Shown here: positions 9,745 to 18,388 of the stretch, piece after piece
How positions within the stretch are numbered: position 1 is the stretch's first letter
Layout: each line of letters opens with the position of its first letter
Made by a program: the position numbers and the translations under genes
The notes under the pieces: model-generated
Told to the model about the DNA's origin: nothing
Database searches by the model: none
Seen by the model: the letters and a program-made list of their open reading frames with translations, nothing else
DNA from: Firmicutes bacterium CAG:646
Lineage (GTDB): Bacteria; Bacillota; Clostridia; Lachnospirales; Lachnospiraceae
Assembly: GCA_000432335.1 (NCBI GenBank)
Contig: HF995391.1
Span: 1 to 35,772, forward strand
Direction of reading: 5' to 3'
DNA: 35,772 nt

Positions 9745-11792
9745 CACGCCTCCAACGGCTTATTCAGTTCTTCCGTACCATCCAGCACGAATTTTCCATC
9801 CCGGATCAGTTCTATCTCTTCTCCATTTTCTTTTATCACACAGATACTTCCCAGTTCATCATACGGTATGGTGATGTCCGTATGGCATCCGAAATATGCT
9901 TTCCCCGGATCTTCTTTTCTAAGAAGAGAGATCTCATTGTCCCGGGCAATAATTTCTTTTCCATCAGGATTATAGACTTTTGTGTCCTCTGCCCAACTAT
10001 AACAGGTGTCCCCCACTGCAAAATGCGGACCCATCTTTTCTGCGATCAGAATCGGCAGTTTCTCATGGATATCGTATTTTTTTGCCATACGGTACGCTGT
10101 AGTGTTTGTTCCAATAGCGAATTCTCCCATCGGCAAAGTTTTATGATGGTGAAGAATATTCTCCTGAATATATTCCTGATTTTTTTCTTCATTATCAAAA
10201 TTACTGCAGGTATATCGGGTGATTTTCCCATCTGTAAACTCCAGTTCCAGGTTTTGATACTGCAATTCTTCCAGATATACCTTTTTCACATGGAGAATTC
10301 CATATGTTCCCTCCAGCAAAGGTGAGGTAAATACCTCTCCCACGGGGATATTTACATCTGCCACACAATTTTCAAAGTTCGTTTCTTTGTCCGAGTCTGC
10401 CAGCGTATGCAGGTGAATCCAGAGATCCGTCTTATTTCCATCTTTTCCCGTCACATGAACCCGGGTTCCCTGATCCAATGCATCAATCAGTTTTTGCTGG
10501 ATTTTCTGATACAAATTATAATCCAGCGTGTTGATTTTCACGGTCTCCCTGAATATCTCCTGGAAATTGTCTCCGATAGAAGGTACCGGATAGGCTATGA
10601 TGGTAAAACTGGTTTCTTCTCCCCGTACATATCGATTTACAATCTGACTGGCTTCATTATTCATATGCACCTGAAGTTTCTGCTGTTTTTCACTGAGCGC
10701 TGCCGCCTGTTCACAAGGCGATGGCGCAAAAGGTGTCGTTCCAAAGATTTCTACCACTGCCGGACCGCCCTGCCCTGCCGCCAATTCCTTATATTTCTCA
10801 TAAGCTCCCTGCATCGCCCGCAGCTTCCTGCTAACAAAATCACTGTCCAGAAAAAGCGCGCTGTCATTTCTGTGATCGTAGTCATACTGAGGATTGGGGA
10901 TCGCCCCATAGTACCCAATTCGAAACTGCTGCCGCTTATTAATCATATGGGAAGCAGCCCGATAGATCACCGCTTTTAACCCCATCTGTTCAAACTGCGC
11001 CACCGCCGCCCGAATCATCCGCTCAAATCCCATACAGTAACGGATATTCACCGTCTTTTTCTTTTTAATATCCTTTCCCGTGGCAAGGAACCCCTTCCGG
11101 TATCCTTCCGTAAACGTACTTGCCATGGATTGAATCTCTTCCTCGGGCAGAGAATTCAAAAAGATCGCCGTATCCTCTTCCTGAGAAGTAACGTATTCTC
11201 CAAACTGATACAAATACCGAAGATTCGTAAGATCAGATTCCATAATCTTCTTTACTGCAAAATCCATCGCTGGATCCATGCCGGAACGAATACGATTTTC
11301 CACAAATTCCTGACAGTAATCATTTACATACCAGTACAGAATTTCTCTTACTGCTTCCGCAGAAGGGATTTCCTCTCCCTCAAATTCACTGTATACCTGA
11401 AGAAACAGTTCCAGACACACCAAAAAATCCCACAGGCGATCTTCATAAGCATAGACGATCATTCCCCGCAGCTCTCCATACAAACTGCTTAAAAGAACTC
11501 CATACGCTTCCCCCAGAACTTTACAGGCATAAGCTGGATTTCCATAAGAATTTTCATAATTTTCCGGCAGGATATCCCCATACAAGCTGCGATTCAGCTC
11601 CCGCAGCTCTTCCAAAGGCATACGTTCCAGCTCTCCCTGTACAATCTGCTCTCTCAGATCGAGCATCTGTACCAGAAATTTTCCCGTCTTTTCAAAATAA
11701 TCCTGGAAACGCTCAGGAACATTTTTTTCCTGTTCGATTCCTCTGACTCGCTCTGCAGCCAGCTCATATCTTTCCTTTAATAAATTTTCCAC
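9744..11792 (-). CDS. M29-type aminopeptidase with long N-terminal region
   Basis: A protein of about 682 aa whose C-terminal 300 residues carry the motif set of M29 (AmpS/aminopeptidase T) metallopeptidases: GEVFTSP (about 486), MGEFAIGTN (about 556), GPHFAVGD (about 590) and HTDITIP (about 638), whose acidic and His residues would bind two metal ions. It should release N-terminal amino acids from peptides in the cytoplasm; no signal peptide is seen. Typical members are about 400 aa, so this one has a long N-terminal part (about 1-370) that I do not recognise. Start codons TTG (11795) and GTG (11792) are adjacent; GAGGG is 7 nt before the GTG, which is therefore chosen. It is the last gene of the operon, 10 nt after the HD gene. 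Confidence 0.75.
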   Translation of the reverse strand: MENLLKERYELAAERVRGIEQEKNVPERFQDYFEKTGKFLVQMLDLREQIVQGELERMPLEELRELNRSLYGDILPENYENSYGNPAYACKVLGEAYGVLLSSLYGELRGMIVYAYEDRLWDFLVCLELFLQVYSEFEGEEIPSAEAVREILYWYVNDYCQEFVENRIRSGMDPAMDFAVKKIMESDLTNLRYLYQFGEYVTSQEEDTAIFLNSLPEEEIQSMASTFTEGYRKGFLATGKDIKKKKTVNIRYCMGFERMIRAAVAQFEQMGLKAVIYRAASHMINKRQQFRIGYYGAIPNPQYDYDHRNDSALFLDSDFVSRKLRAMQGAYEKYKELAAGQGGPAVVEIFGTTPFAPSPCEQAAALSEKQQKLQVHMNNEASQIVNRYVRGEETSFTIIAYPVPSIGDNFQEIFRETVKINTLDYNLYQKIQQKLIDALDQGTRVHVTGKDGNKTDLWIHLHTLADSDKETNFENCVADVNIPVGEVFTSPLLEGTYGILHVKKVYLEELQYQNLELEFTDGKITRYTCSNFDNEEKNQEYIQENILHHHKTLPMGEFAIGTNTTAYRMAKKYDIHEKLPILIAEKMGPHFAVGDTCYSWAEDTKVYNPDGKEIIARDNEISLLRKEDPGKAYFGCHTDITIPYDELGSICVIKENGEEIELIRDGKFVLDGTEELNKPLEA

Positions 11793-11802
11793 CAAAACAC
11801 CC

Positions 11803-12396
11803 TCAACAATCTTCTATAATATTTCCCTGACGGACATTTTTCTCAATCATTTCTTCCATACATTCCCAGATCTCGCGGCTCCCCTGAGAAATTTTCGCAT
11901 TTCTCTTTAATATCTGAGATTTTTTCACCTGATGACATTTCCAGTCCTGTCCGCCATTCACATCATTAAGCGTCAATGGCTGAAAATTATCCAATACATG
12001 GGCAAATTTTGCCTCAGGCGTCTCACCTTCCTCAAACTCTTCCCACAACTGACGAATCTGTTTTCCCTGATCTTCCGGAAGAATTCCGAAAATTCTGTCT
12101 GCCGCCCGCTCTTCTCTCTCCCGCTTTGTGGTATTTCCTACTGCATCGTAAGCATAGGTATCTCCCGCATCTATTTCCACTAGATCATGAATCAACACCA
12201 TTTTCATCACATGCAGAACGTCCACCTCTTCGTTGGCATGTTCGCTAAGCAAAAATGCCATCAATGCCAGATGCCAGGAATGCTCTGCGTCATTTTCCTG
12301 TCTTTCATATCCCCGGATATGTGTCTGGCGATATATCTGTTTCATTTTATCCACTTCCAGAATAAATTCTTTCTGTTTTCTCAAACGTTCTTCCAT
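11803..12396 (-). CDS. HD-domain phosphohydrolase (HDDC2/YfbR-like)
   Basis: A 197-aa cytoplasmic metal-dependent phosphohydrolase. The metal site residues are visible: His39 within ENDAEHSWH, the HD pair at 70-71 (LIHDLVEIDAGD) and a later Asp in HVLDNFQP (about 137). The spacing and the ENDAEHSW motif match the HDDC2/YfbR group, several members of which are 5'-deoxynucleotidases. The start is supported by TAGGAGTG before the ATG. It lies 4 nt after the membrane-protein gene and just before the aminopeptidase gene. A role in nucleotide pools would fit the upstream pyrimidine genes, but this link is an inference. Confidence 0.8.
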   Translation of the reverse strand: MEERLRKQKEFILEVDKMKQIYRQTHIRGYERQENDAEHSWHLALMAFLLSEHANEEVDVLHVMKMVLIHDLVEIDAGDTYAYDAVGNTTKREREERAADRIFGILPEDQGKQIRQLWEEFEEGETPEAKFAHVLDNFQPLTLNDVNGGQDWKCHQVKKSQILKRNAKISQGSREIWECMEEMIEKNVRQGNIIEDC

Positions 12397-12400
12397 TTTT

Positions 12401-12715
12401 CTACACTCCTATCAGAAAAAGGGCCAGCCAGCCCACGAACAAAACTCCATTTCCCATAGCCCCCAGCACACTGAGACGATAATTTTTTTCTTTTTCCTGA
12501 AAGCTCTTCATACCGATAAAAAAACCACATACGGCAAACAAGATCGCCATAAAACCTAAAACGCCGATCCAGCTTCCCGCTTTTCCTTCCCATACAAAGG
12601 AAAGCACTGCCGATACCAAAAACAGGAACAGGGAGATTCCCGCAAATATCGCTGAAGCGAATCCCCCCTCGGTCTCTCCTTTTTTTGTAAACGCATACTT
12701 ATATCTTCTTCTCAT
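12401..12715 (-). CDS. Small three-helix membrane protein (possibly DUF6142)
   Basis: A 104-aa protein with three hydrophobic segments (about 19-42, 47-69 and 81-104) and a basic N-terminus (MRRRYKYAFTKKG), so it should sit in the cytoplasmic membrane. It resembles small Lachnospiraceae membrane proteins I associate with DUF6142, but I could not verify this. Its start overlaps the end of the VanZ-like gene by 17 nt and its end is 4 nt from the HD gene, so it is co-translated with them. Function unknown. Confidence 0.7.
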   Translation of the reverse strand: MRRRYKYAFTKKGETEGGFASAIFAGISLFLFLVSAVLSFVWEGKAGSWIGVLGFMAILFAVCGFFIGMKSFQEKEKNYRLSVLGAMGNGVLFVGWLALFLIGV

Positions 12716-13172
12716 AGATCCATCTCCTTAGCTGATTACAGATTACGAATATTCCATAGCCGATGAAAGCGCCCAAAGTATTCAGGATCAGATCATCCAC
12801 ATCAAAGCAGCCCACCTTCCACACAAGCTGCGCACACTCCACAAACAGACTCAGAGAAAAGCCCAGCAAGCCCGTCAACAGACCATTCCGAAACCGATAA
12901 CCCAGAATGGGAAGAAAAAAACCAAAGGGGAGAAAGCCAATGATATTTCCTCCCAAGTTTAAAAAGGCGGCGATATAACCTACTTTCTCCCGATAGATCC
13001 AGAATCTCTTAATTTCCTGAAAGGGGATCAGATTGTATTGGTATTCTCTCAGCGCATAATCTTTCCTCCCGTAGTCCTCCGCAAGAAAGAGAAGATACAC
13101 AAGCAGCAGAATATACAGTATAAAGAAAATCCAGCTTAGCAGGCGGATTCTTTTTTTTGTTTCAACCTTCAC
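12699..13172 (-). CDS. VanZ-like membrane protein
   Basis: A 157-aa membrane protein with about four to five hydrophobic segments. The segment GGNIIGFLPFGFFLPIL (about 73-89), the following LLGFSLSLFVECAQL and the FDVDDLILNTLGAFIGY region are characteristic of VanZ-like proteins. VanZ itself contributes to low-level teicoplanin resistance, but most family members are of unknown role in the envelope, and nothing here suggests a resistance cluster. It starts 18 nt after a 51-aa membrane protein gene and overlaps the next gene, all in the run following pyrE. Confidence 0.85.
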   Translation of the reverse strand: MKVETKKRIRLLSWIFFILYILLLVYLLFLAEDYGRKDYALREYQYNLIPFQEIKRFWIYREKVGYIAAFLNLGGNIIGFLPFGFFLPILGYRFRNGLLTGLLGFSLSLFVECAQLVWKVGCFDVDDLILNTLGAFIGYGIFVICNQLRRWIYEKKI

Positions 13173-13190
13173 ATTCTGTCCTCAACATTT

Positions 13191-13346
13191 TTATAAGGTA
13201 ATCTGATATTTCTGCTTCAAAAGTCTTGCGCCGTTAATAATCATCAGAGTACCAGAGACAATCCCCGTTACCAGTACAATAATTCCCAGTGTGAGGCTCC
13301 CTGCCCCGCCATGAGAAATCGTTCGGTAAAGCTTTTCATTATTCAT
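13191..13346 (-). CDS. 51-aa single-span membrane protein
   Basis: A short frame starting at ATG 13346, preceded by AAGGAGA at proper spacing, and ending at TAA 13191. The predicted product begins MNNEKLYRTISHGG and has one hydrophobic helix (about residues 18-40, with LGIIVLVTGIVSG) followed by a basic tail (RLLKQKY). It fills the gap between pyrE (20 nt away) and the VanZ-like gene (18 nt away), so it is likely translated with them. I do not recognise a family. The ribosome site, the coding-like codon use and the tight spacing support it being real. Confidence 0.7.
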   Translation of the reverse strand: MNNEKLYRTISHGGAGSLTLGIIVLVTGIVSGTLMIINGARLLKQKYQITL

Positions 13347-13366
13347 AAGAACAACTCTCCTTACTT

Positions 13367-14047
13367 TTATTTTGCGCCATACTGCTGATAATACGCATCA
13401 ATCGCCTGTTTGATGGTATCGTCAATTACAATCTTTCCATTGCATTCTTTATTATACAGTTCCTCAACCACTTCTTCCATGGTCACAATAGCGCTGGTCT
13501 CAAAACCATACAAATCTTTTACTTCTTCCAGCGCACATTTTTCTCCGCCTTTTCCCACTTCCATACGGTCCAGAGATACCATCAGACCCACAATCTCTAC
13601 ATCAGCAGCGCCCCTTACCTTGGGAACTGTCTCTTCCATGGATTTTCCAGAAGTTGTCACATCCTCGATCATGATCACCCGGTCGCCATCCTGGAGCTTA
13701 CTTCCCAGAAAGCTTCCTTTATCTGCTCCGTGATCCTTCTCTTCTTTCCGATCGGAACAGTAGCGCACTTCTTTTCCATACAATTCGCTGTAAGCGATTG
13801 CCGTAACAACCCCCAGGGGAATTCCCTTATAGGCCGGTCCGAACAGCACGTCAAAATCATCTCCATACTTTGCATGAATGGCTTTTGCATAATACTCTCC
13901 CAGTCTCTTTAACTGAGAACCGGTCACATATGCTCCCGCATTCATAAAAAATGGGGATTTTCTTCCACTTTTCAGCGTAAATTCTCCAAATTTCAAAACC
14001 TGGCTTTCCACCATAAATCTGATAAATTCTTGTTTGTAGCTTTCCAT
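13367..14047 (-). CDS. pyrE: Orotate phosphoribosyltransferase
   Basis: Converts orotate and PRPP to orotidine 5'-monophosphate, the fifth step of UMP synthesis. The 226-aa length and the sequence FTLKSGRKSPFF at 23-34 are typical. The PRPP-binding loop MIEDVTTSGKS occupies 126-136, and the flexible catalytic loop region (DRKEEKDHGADKG) lies at 99-111. It follows pyrD by 45 nt, with GGAGG upstream of the ATG, and is the last enzyme gene of the pyrimidine set. No terminator was found after it, so downstream membrane-protein genes are probably on the same message. Confidence 0.95.
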   Translation of the reverse strand: MESYKQEFIRFMVESQVLKFGEFTLKSGRKSPFFMNAGAYVTGSQLKRLGEYYAKAIHAKYGDDFDVLFGPAYKGIPLGVVTAIAYSELYGKEVRYCSDRKEEKDHGADKGSFLGSKLQDGDRVIMIEDVTTSGKSMEETVPKVRGAADVEIVGLMVSLDRMEVGKGGEKCALEEVKDLYGFETSAIVTMEEVVEELYNKECNGKIVIDDTIKQAIDAYYQQYGAK

Positions 14048-14092
14048 ATTTTCTAAAACCTCCGTGCTTCTTTTCTCTTAAACGGCTGCTTC

Positions 14093-14995
14093 CTACCGCA
14101 CCGCTCCAATCAATTCGTGAATATCCTCCACGTGATATTTTCTCATATAATCTTCAATTCCAGCTATCACTTCTCTGGTTGCATACGGATTGAAAAAGTT
14201 TGCAGTTCCTACTGAAACTGCCGTGGCTCCTGCCAGAATAAACTCCAGAGCATCCTCTGCCGTGGCAATTCCTCCCATGCCAATGACCGGAATCTTCACT
14301 GCGTTTGCCGCCTGATAAACCATCCGCACTGCCACTGGTTTCACTGCCGGACCGGACATTCCGCCTGTTTTATTTGCCACTGCGAAAGTCTTCCGATGTA
14401 CATCTATCTTCATACCAGTGAGTGTATTGATCAAAGATACGGCATCGGCGCCTCCCGCCTCCGCTGCTCTGGCAATCTCTGCGATATCTGTCACATTGGG
14501 CGTCAGTTTCATAATCACCGGCTGCTTTGCAATTTTTTTAATCTGTTTCGTCAGTTCCTCCACATGACGGGGGTCCTGTCCAAAAGCGAGAAAGTTCGCA
14601 TTTACATTCGGACAGGAAATATTAATCTCCATCATATCGATGGGCTCATCCGCCAGACGTTCTACCACCGCCAGATATTCTTCCGGTGCGTGACCGCATA
14701 CATTGACAATAATCTTTGTATCGTATTTTTTCAAAAATGGGATATCCCGCTCGCAAAACACATCAATTCCCGGATTTTGCAGACCGATCGCATTGATCAT
14801 TCCGCCGTAAGTCTCTGCAATTCTCGGTGTTGGGTTACCCGGCCACGGCACATTTGCCACGCCCTTTGTCACCACTGCTCCCAGCTCGCTAAGATCCACA
14901 AATTCGCTGTACTCTTCTCCGCTTCCAAAGGTTCCGGAAGCCGTCATTACCGGATTTTTCAATTCCACACCGGCCAGATTTACCTTTGTATTCAT
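14093..14995 (-). CDS. pyrD: Dihydroorotate dehydrogenase B, catalytic subunit
   Basis: Catalytic FMN subunit of the NAD-dependent class 1B enzyme that oxidises dihydroorotate to orotate. The 300-aa protein has the FMN-binding TASGTFGSG at 18-26, the substrate loop NAIGLQNPG at 68-76 and the active-site Cys128 in NISCPNVNAN; cysteine rather than serine as the base marks class 1. Later GGIA and TAVSVGTA segments bind the FMN phosphate. The start codon overlaps the pyrK stop by one base (TAATG), which couples production of the two subunits of the complex. Confidence 0.95.
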   Translation of the reverse strand: MNTKVNLAGVELKNPVMTASGTFGSGEEYSEFVDLSELGAVVTKGVANVPWPGNPTPRIAETYGGMINAIGLQNPGIDVFCERDIPFLKKYDTKIIVNVCGHAPEEYLAVVERLADEPIDMMEINISCPNVNANFLAFGQDPRHVEELTKQIKKIAKQPVIMKLTPNVTDIAEIARAAEAGGADAVSLINTLTGMKIDVHRKTFAVANKTGGMSGPAVKPVAVRMVYQAANAVKIPVIGMGGIATAEDALEFILAGATAVSVGTANFFNPYATREVIAGIEDYMRKYHVEDIHELIGAVR

Positions 14996-15771
14996 TACAA
15001 TTCCACCTCCGAAGCCAGAAATACCGGACCATCTTTACAGATCCGCTTATTATGCACATGAGAATGTCCGTCTACTTCTTTTGATTTGCACACGCATGCC
15101 AGACACGCTCCGACACCACATGCCATCTTCTCTTCCATGGAAATCCAGCAGGGAATCTTTTCTTCTTCTGCGTAAGCCTTGATCGCTCTCAGCATCGGTG
15201 TAGGACCGCAGGCAAAGATCACATCCGCCTCCAGATGATGTTCCCGGATCGCATCCATAACATTTCCTCTTGTTCCTGCGCTGCCATCCTCCGTAGCCAC
15301 ATACAAATGTCCTGCTTTTTCCAGTTCTTCTGTCAGAAACAGTTCATCTCTGTAACCTGCGATCACCGTCACATCTCCTGCAATCTGCTTTGCCGTCTCC
15401 ACCATGGGTGGAATACCAATACCGCCCCCCATGAGAAAGACTTTCTTTCCCTGAGCTTCTTCCAGAGGAAATCCATTTCCCAGAGGTCCCAGAACTTCCA
15501 CCCGGCCTCCCTCTTTCATTCGGGAAAATATTTCCGTTCCGGTCTTCGCTCCAGTTACCCGATACACGATCCGCAGCCTGCTGTTTTCACTGTCAATCTC
15601 ACACAGGCTGATCGGTCGGGGAAGCAATTTACTTCCCTCCCCGGTATACAGAGAAATGAACTGTCCGGCTTTTGCTTCTTTCCCGATCTGTTCCGTCTGA
15701 AGCCACATACTGTAGATATCTTTTCCGATCTCTTCCTGAGAGATCACGGTACACCATTCTTTTATCTTCAT
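14995..15771 (-). CDS. pyrK: Dihydroorotate dehydrogenase B, electron-transfer subunit
   Basis: FAD and [2Fe-2S] subunit that passes electrons from the PyrD flavin to NAD+. Residues 52-55 (RPIS) belong to the FAD site, GGGIGIPP at 115-122 and ACGPTPML at 187-194 to the NAD/FAD domain. The iron-sulfur ligands are Cys218, Cys223, Cys226 and Cys245 (C-x4-C-x2-C-x18-C). At 258 aa it has normal length. It lies 21 nt after pyrF and overlaps pyrD by one base. Confidence 0.95.
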   Translation of the reverse strand: MKIKEWCTVISQEEIGKDIYSMWLQTEQIGKEAKAGQFISLYTGEGSKLLPRPISLCEIDSENSRLRIVYRVTGAKTGTEIFSRMKEGGRVEVLGPLGNGFPLEEAQGKKVFLMGGGIGIPPMVETAKQIAGDVTVIAGYRDELFLTEELEKAGHLYVATEDGSAGTRGNVMDAIREHHLEADVIFACGPTPMLRAIKAYAEEEKIPCWISMEEKMACGVGACLACVCKSKEVDGHSHVHNKRICKDGPVFLASEVEL

Positions 15772-15792
15772 TACCTGCTCTGTCTCCTGTCC

Positions 15793-16722
15793 TTATTTTG
15801 CCGTCTGCAGCGCTCCGTCAATATCTGCCACCATATCCAGCACCGCCTGACGGGAAGCATCTGCAAAATTCTCAGCTCCAAATTTGGAGTAAGCCTCCTG
15901 TTTATATGCAGCGATAATTCCTCTGGAGGAGTTGATAATCGCGCCCAGTCCATCCTCATTGAAGAAATGAACCAGATCCTTTCCTCTTCCCCCCTGCGCT
16001 CCATAACCCGGAACTAAAATAAAGGTTTTCGGCATCACCTTTCTGAGAACTTTTCCCTGTTCCGGATAGGTCGCTCCTACCACGGCGCCGATATAGCTGT
16101 AGGAATCGCCCATATGCTCTTTTCCCCATTCAGCCACACGTTCTCCCACCCACTCATACAGCGGACGACCATCGATCATACGATCCTGAAATTCTCCACT
16201 GGATGGATTAGATGTTTTTACCAGAATGAACAGACCTTTCTTTTCTTCCTTACATACCTTAATAAAAGGATTAATGCCGTCAGATCCCAGATATGGATTT
16301 ACTGTAGCAAAATCCTCGTCAAATCCACTGTAGCTTTTGCTTCCAACCTGTACCTTTCCCAGATGACCCACTGCATAAGCCTCGGAAGTAGATCCGATAT
16401 CGCCTCTCTTCACATCTCCGATCACTACCAGACCTTTTTCGTGGCAGTAATCTACTGTCTTTTTAAATGCCTTCATACCTTCCAGACCAAACTGCTCATA
16501 CATGGCAACCTGCGGTTTTACCGCCGGAATCAAATCGTACGTAGCGTCTACAATCGCTTTATTAAACTGCCAGATCGCCTCTGCTGCTCCTTCCAGCGTC
16601 TCGCCAAACTCTGCATAGGCTTTTTTCTGAATATGTTCAGGAACATAATTCAACATAGGGTCTAATCCCACTACGATAGGTGCATTCGTTTTCTGAATTT
16701 TTTCAATAAGCTTGTTAATCAT
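15793..16722 (-). CDS. pyrF: Orotidine 5'-phosphate decarboxylase (type 2)
   Basis: Catalyses the last step to UMP. The catalytic Lys105 and neighbouring Asp residues sit in DVKRGD (103-108), followed by GSTS. The 309-aa length, the YLGSDGINPF segment and VKTSNPSSGEFQD place it in the longer type 2 branch rather than the 230-245-aa E. coli/Bacillus branch. The start is preceded by GAGAGGGA. It lies 48 nt after pyrC and 21 nt before pyrK within the operon. Confidence 0.95.
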   Translation of the reverse strand: MINKLIEKIQKTNAPIVVGLDPMLNYVPEHIQKKAYAEFGETLEGAAEAIWQFNKAIVDATYDLIPAVKPQVAMYEQFGLEGMKAFKKTVDYCHEKGLVVIGDVKRGDIGSTSEAYAVGHLGKVQVGSKSYSGFDEDFATVNPYLGSDGINPFIKVCKEEKKGLFILVKTSNPSSGEFQDRMIDGRPLYEWVGERVAEWGKEHMGDSYSYIGAVVGATYPEQGKVLRKVMPKTFILVPGYGAQGGRGKDLVHFFNEDGLGAIINSSRGIIAAYKQEAYSKFGAENFADASRQAVLDMVADIDGALQTAK

Positions 16723-16770
16723 ACTTTCATCCCTCTCAATTTACCATTTTTTGACCTCAACATCGTCCTG

Positions 16771-18051
16771 TTACTGATCTTCGTATACTACAGCGCCGCC
16801 GCAGATTGTCATTTTTACTTTTCCCTTCACTTTTCTTCCATGGAAAGGTGAATTTTTCCCTTTGGATGCAAAAGTGTTCACATCGATCACATATTCTTCT
16901 TCCGGATCAATGATCACCACATCCGCTGTCTTCCCGGGACGCAGAGATCCTTTGTCTTCCAATTTTAAAATCTTTGCCGGATTATAACTCATCTTTTCCG
17001 CCATCTGCATAGGTGTCAACCAGCCTGTGTCTACCAACTCTGTGATTGTGAGCGCCACGCTGGTCTCCAACCCTACAATGCCAAACGGCGCCCGCAGCAT
17101 GGACTGGCTTTTTTCTTCTCTGCTGTGAGGAGCATGATCGGTACTGATTACATCAAACACATCATCCTTCAGACCCTGACGTAAAGCTTCCACATCTCTT
17201 TTTCTTCTCAGCGGCGGATTCATCTTATAATTTGTATCATTTCTCACCATATCGTCTGTCGTCAGCGTGAAGTGATGAGGGCATACCTCTCCTGTCACTG
17301 AAATCCCCTCTTCTTTTGCACGCTTCAACATCATAGCGCCAGCTTCCGTGGAACAATGACACAGATGCAGGTGACATCCAGTATCCCGGGACAAAATAAT
17401 ATCTCGCGCTACAATACAGTCCTCCACTGCATTGCTGATTCCCGGCAGACCAAACTCTTTGGATTTTTCATCCTCATTCATGCAGCCGCCATTCACCATA
17501 TCGATATCCTCGCAATGTGCCAGAACAGGAATGTCCAATTCTTTTGCGATTTCCATCGCTTCTTTATATAACTGCGTGTTCATTACAGACTTTCCATCCT
17601 CACTGATAGCAGGAATACCCATCTTTACCATTCCTTCAATATCAGAAAGTTCTTCCCCCTTCATTCCCTTGGTGATAGCACCAACCTGAAGCACATTAAT
17701 AACGGCAAATTCCTTTGCTTTATGCTTTACATATGCCACTCGGGAAGGATCATCCATCACCGGCTTTGTATTCGGCATTGCCAGTACCGTAGTCACACCA
17801 CCCCGGGCTGCCGCCTGCGCTCCGGTAACAATATCTTCTTTATACGTCAGTCCCGGATCTCTCAAATGTACATGCATATCAATCAATCCTGGCATAACAA
17901 AACAGCCTTTTGCATCTATGATTCGATCTGCTTTCTCCTCCAGCTTTTCTCCCACCTGAGCGATCTTATCGTCTTCAATCAATAATTCTGCCACCTGATC
18001 CATTTTACTGTCCGGATCAATAATTCTTCCATTTTTAATCAGGATTTTCAT
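16771..18051 (-). CDS. pyrC: Dihydroorotase
   Basis: Cyclises carbamoyl aspartate to dihydroorotate. The 426-aa protein belongs to the class I (PyrC of Gram-positive type) branch of the amidohydrolase superfamily. Metal ligands His60 and His62 lie in DMHVHLRDPG; further ligands are in PVLAHCED (about 175-182), HLHLCHCS (about 228) and the catalytic ISTDHAPHS (about 305). It is the first gene of the operon. No pyrB/pyrI, carAB or pyrR is in the window, so the first steps of the pathway are encoded elsewhere. Confidence 0.95.
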   Translation of the reverse strand: MKILIKNGRIIDPDSKMDQVAELLIEDDKIAQVGEKLEEKADRIIDAKGCFVMPGLIDMHVHLRDPGLTYKEDIVTGAQAAARGGVTTVLAMPNTKPVMDDPSRVAYVKHKAKEFAVINVLQVGAITKGMKGEELSDIEGMVKMGIPAISEDGKSVMNTQLYKEAMEIAKELDIPVLAHCEDIDMVNGGCMNEDEKSKEFGLPGISNAVEDCIVARDIILSRDTGCHLHLCHCSTEAGAMMLKRAKEEGISVTGEVCPHHFTLTTDDMVRNDTNYKMNPPLRRKRDVEALRQGLKDDVFDVISTDHAPHSREEKSQSMLRAPFGIVGLETSVALTITELVDTGWLTPMQMAEKMSYNPAKILKLEDKGSLRPGKTADVVIIDPEEEYVIDVNTFASKGKNSPFHGRKVKGKVKMTICGGAVVYEDQ

Positions 18052-18186
18052 TTCTTACCCTTTCCTGAAGCAAACTTTTGCTGAGTTTCTTCATGATTTA
18101 TTTCCTGCCGCCTTTCCTCAAAGCTACAGTCTTTGCCTTCTATTATCATACACGAAAATGCATTTGAAATAAAGTCTTTTTTTAGC
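18052..18186. other. Leader region of the pyr operon
   Basis: Between pyrC and the divergent csp promoter there is no convincing gene. AGGAAAGGG serves as the pyrC ribosome site. I saw no stem followed by a T run that would represent a PyrR-type attenuator between the likely start of transcription and pyrC. Confidence 0.6.
18145..18173 (-). promoter_or_regulatory. Weak candidate promoter for the pyr operon
   Basis: On the minus strand TATGAT (18145-18150) is preceded after 17 nt by TTTATT (18168-18173). The -10 is good, the -35 is poor. It is the best candidate between csp and pyrC. Confidence 0.3.
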
Positions 18187-18215
18187 TTGACTTTTACATT
18201 TCTTCCCTCTATAAT
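18187..18215 (+). promoter_or_regulatory. Strong promoter of the cold-shock gene
   Basis: TTGACT (18187-18192), a 17-nt spacer and a perfect TATAAT (18210-18215). Transcription from about 18222 gives a leader of about 165 nt before the cold-shock gene, a length usual for cspA-type genes. Confidence 0.85.
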
Positions 18216-18388
18216 AAGGCTGTAGAAGAAATTGGATATATATTTAATATTACCCATTTGGTGAGAGAAACAGGGACTATTATTTATTTTGTCAATCTAA
18301 TCTCATACCAGATGGTTTTTTTATTTACTCTGAAGGATTCTTCTGCGCTTTACTATTCTATTTATTCTATTTTTATGGAGGTAACATC

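Noticed and set aside
12699..13172. Glycopeptide resistance cluster suggested by the VanZ-like gene
   Set aside because: No vanHAX or vanRS-like genes are nearby, and VanZ-like proteins are common in Firmicutes without resistance.
18052..18186. PyrR-type attenuator before pyrC
   Set aside because: I looked for a terminator/antiterminator pair and PyrR binding loop on the minus strand and found no stem with a T run.
18048..18257. 69-codon minus-strand frame upstream of pyrC
   Set aside because: It crosses the csp promoter and the likely pyr leader, has no convincing ribosome site and merges into the pyrC start.
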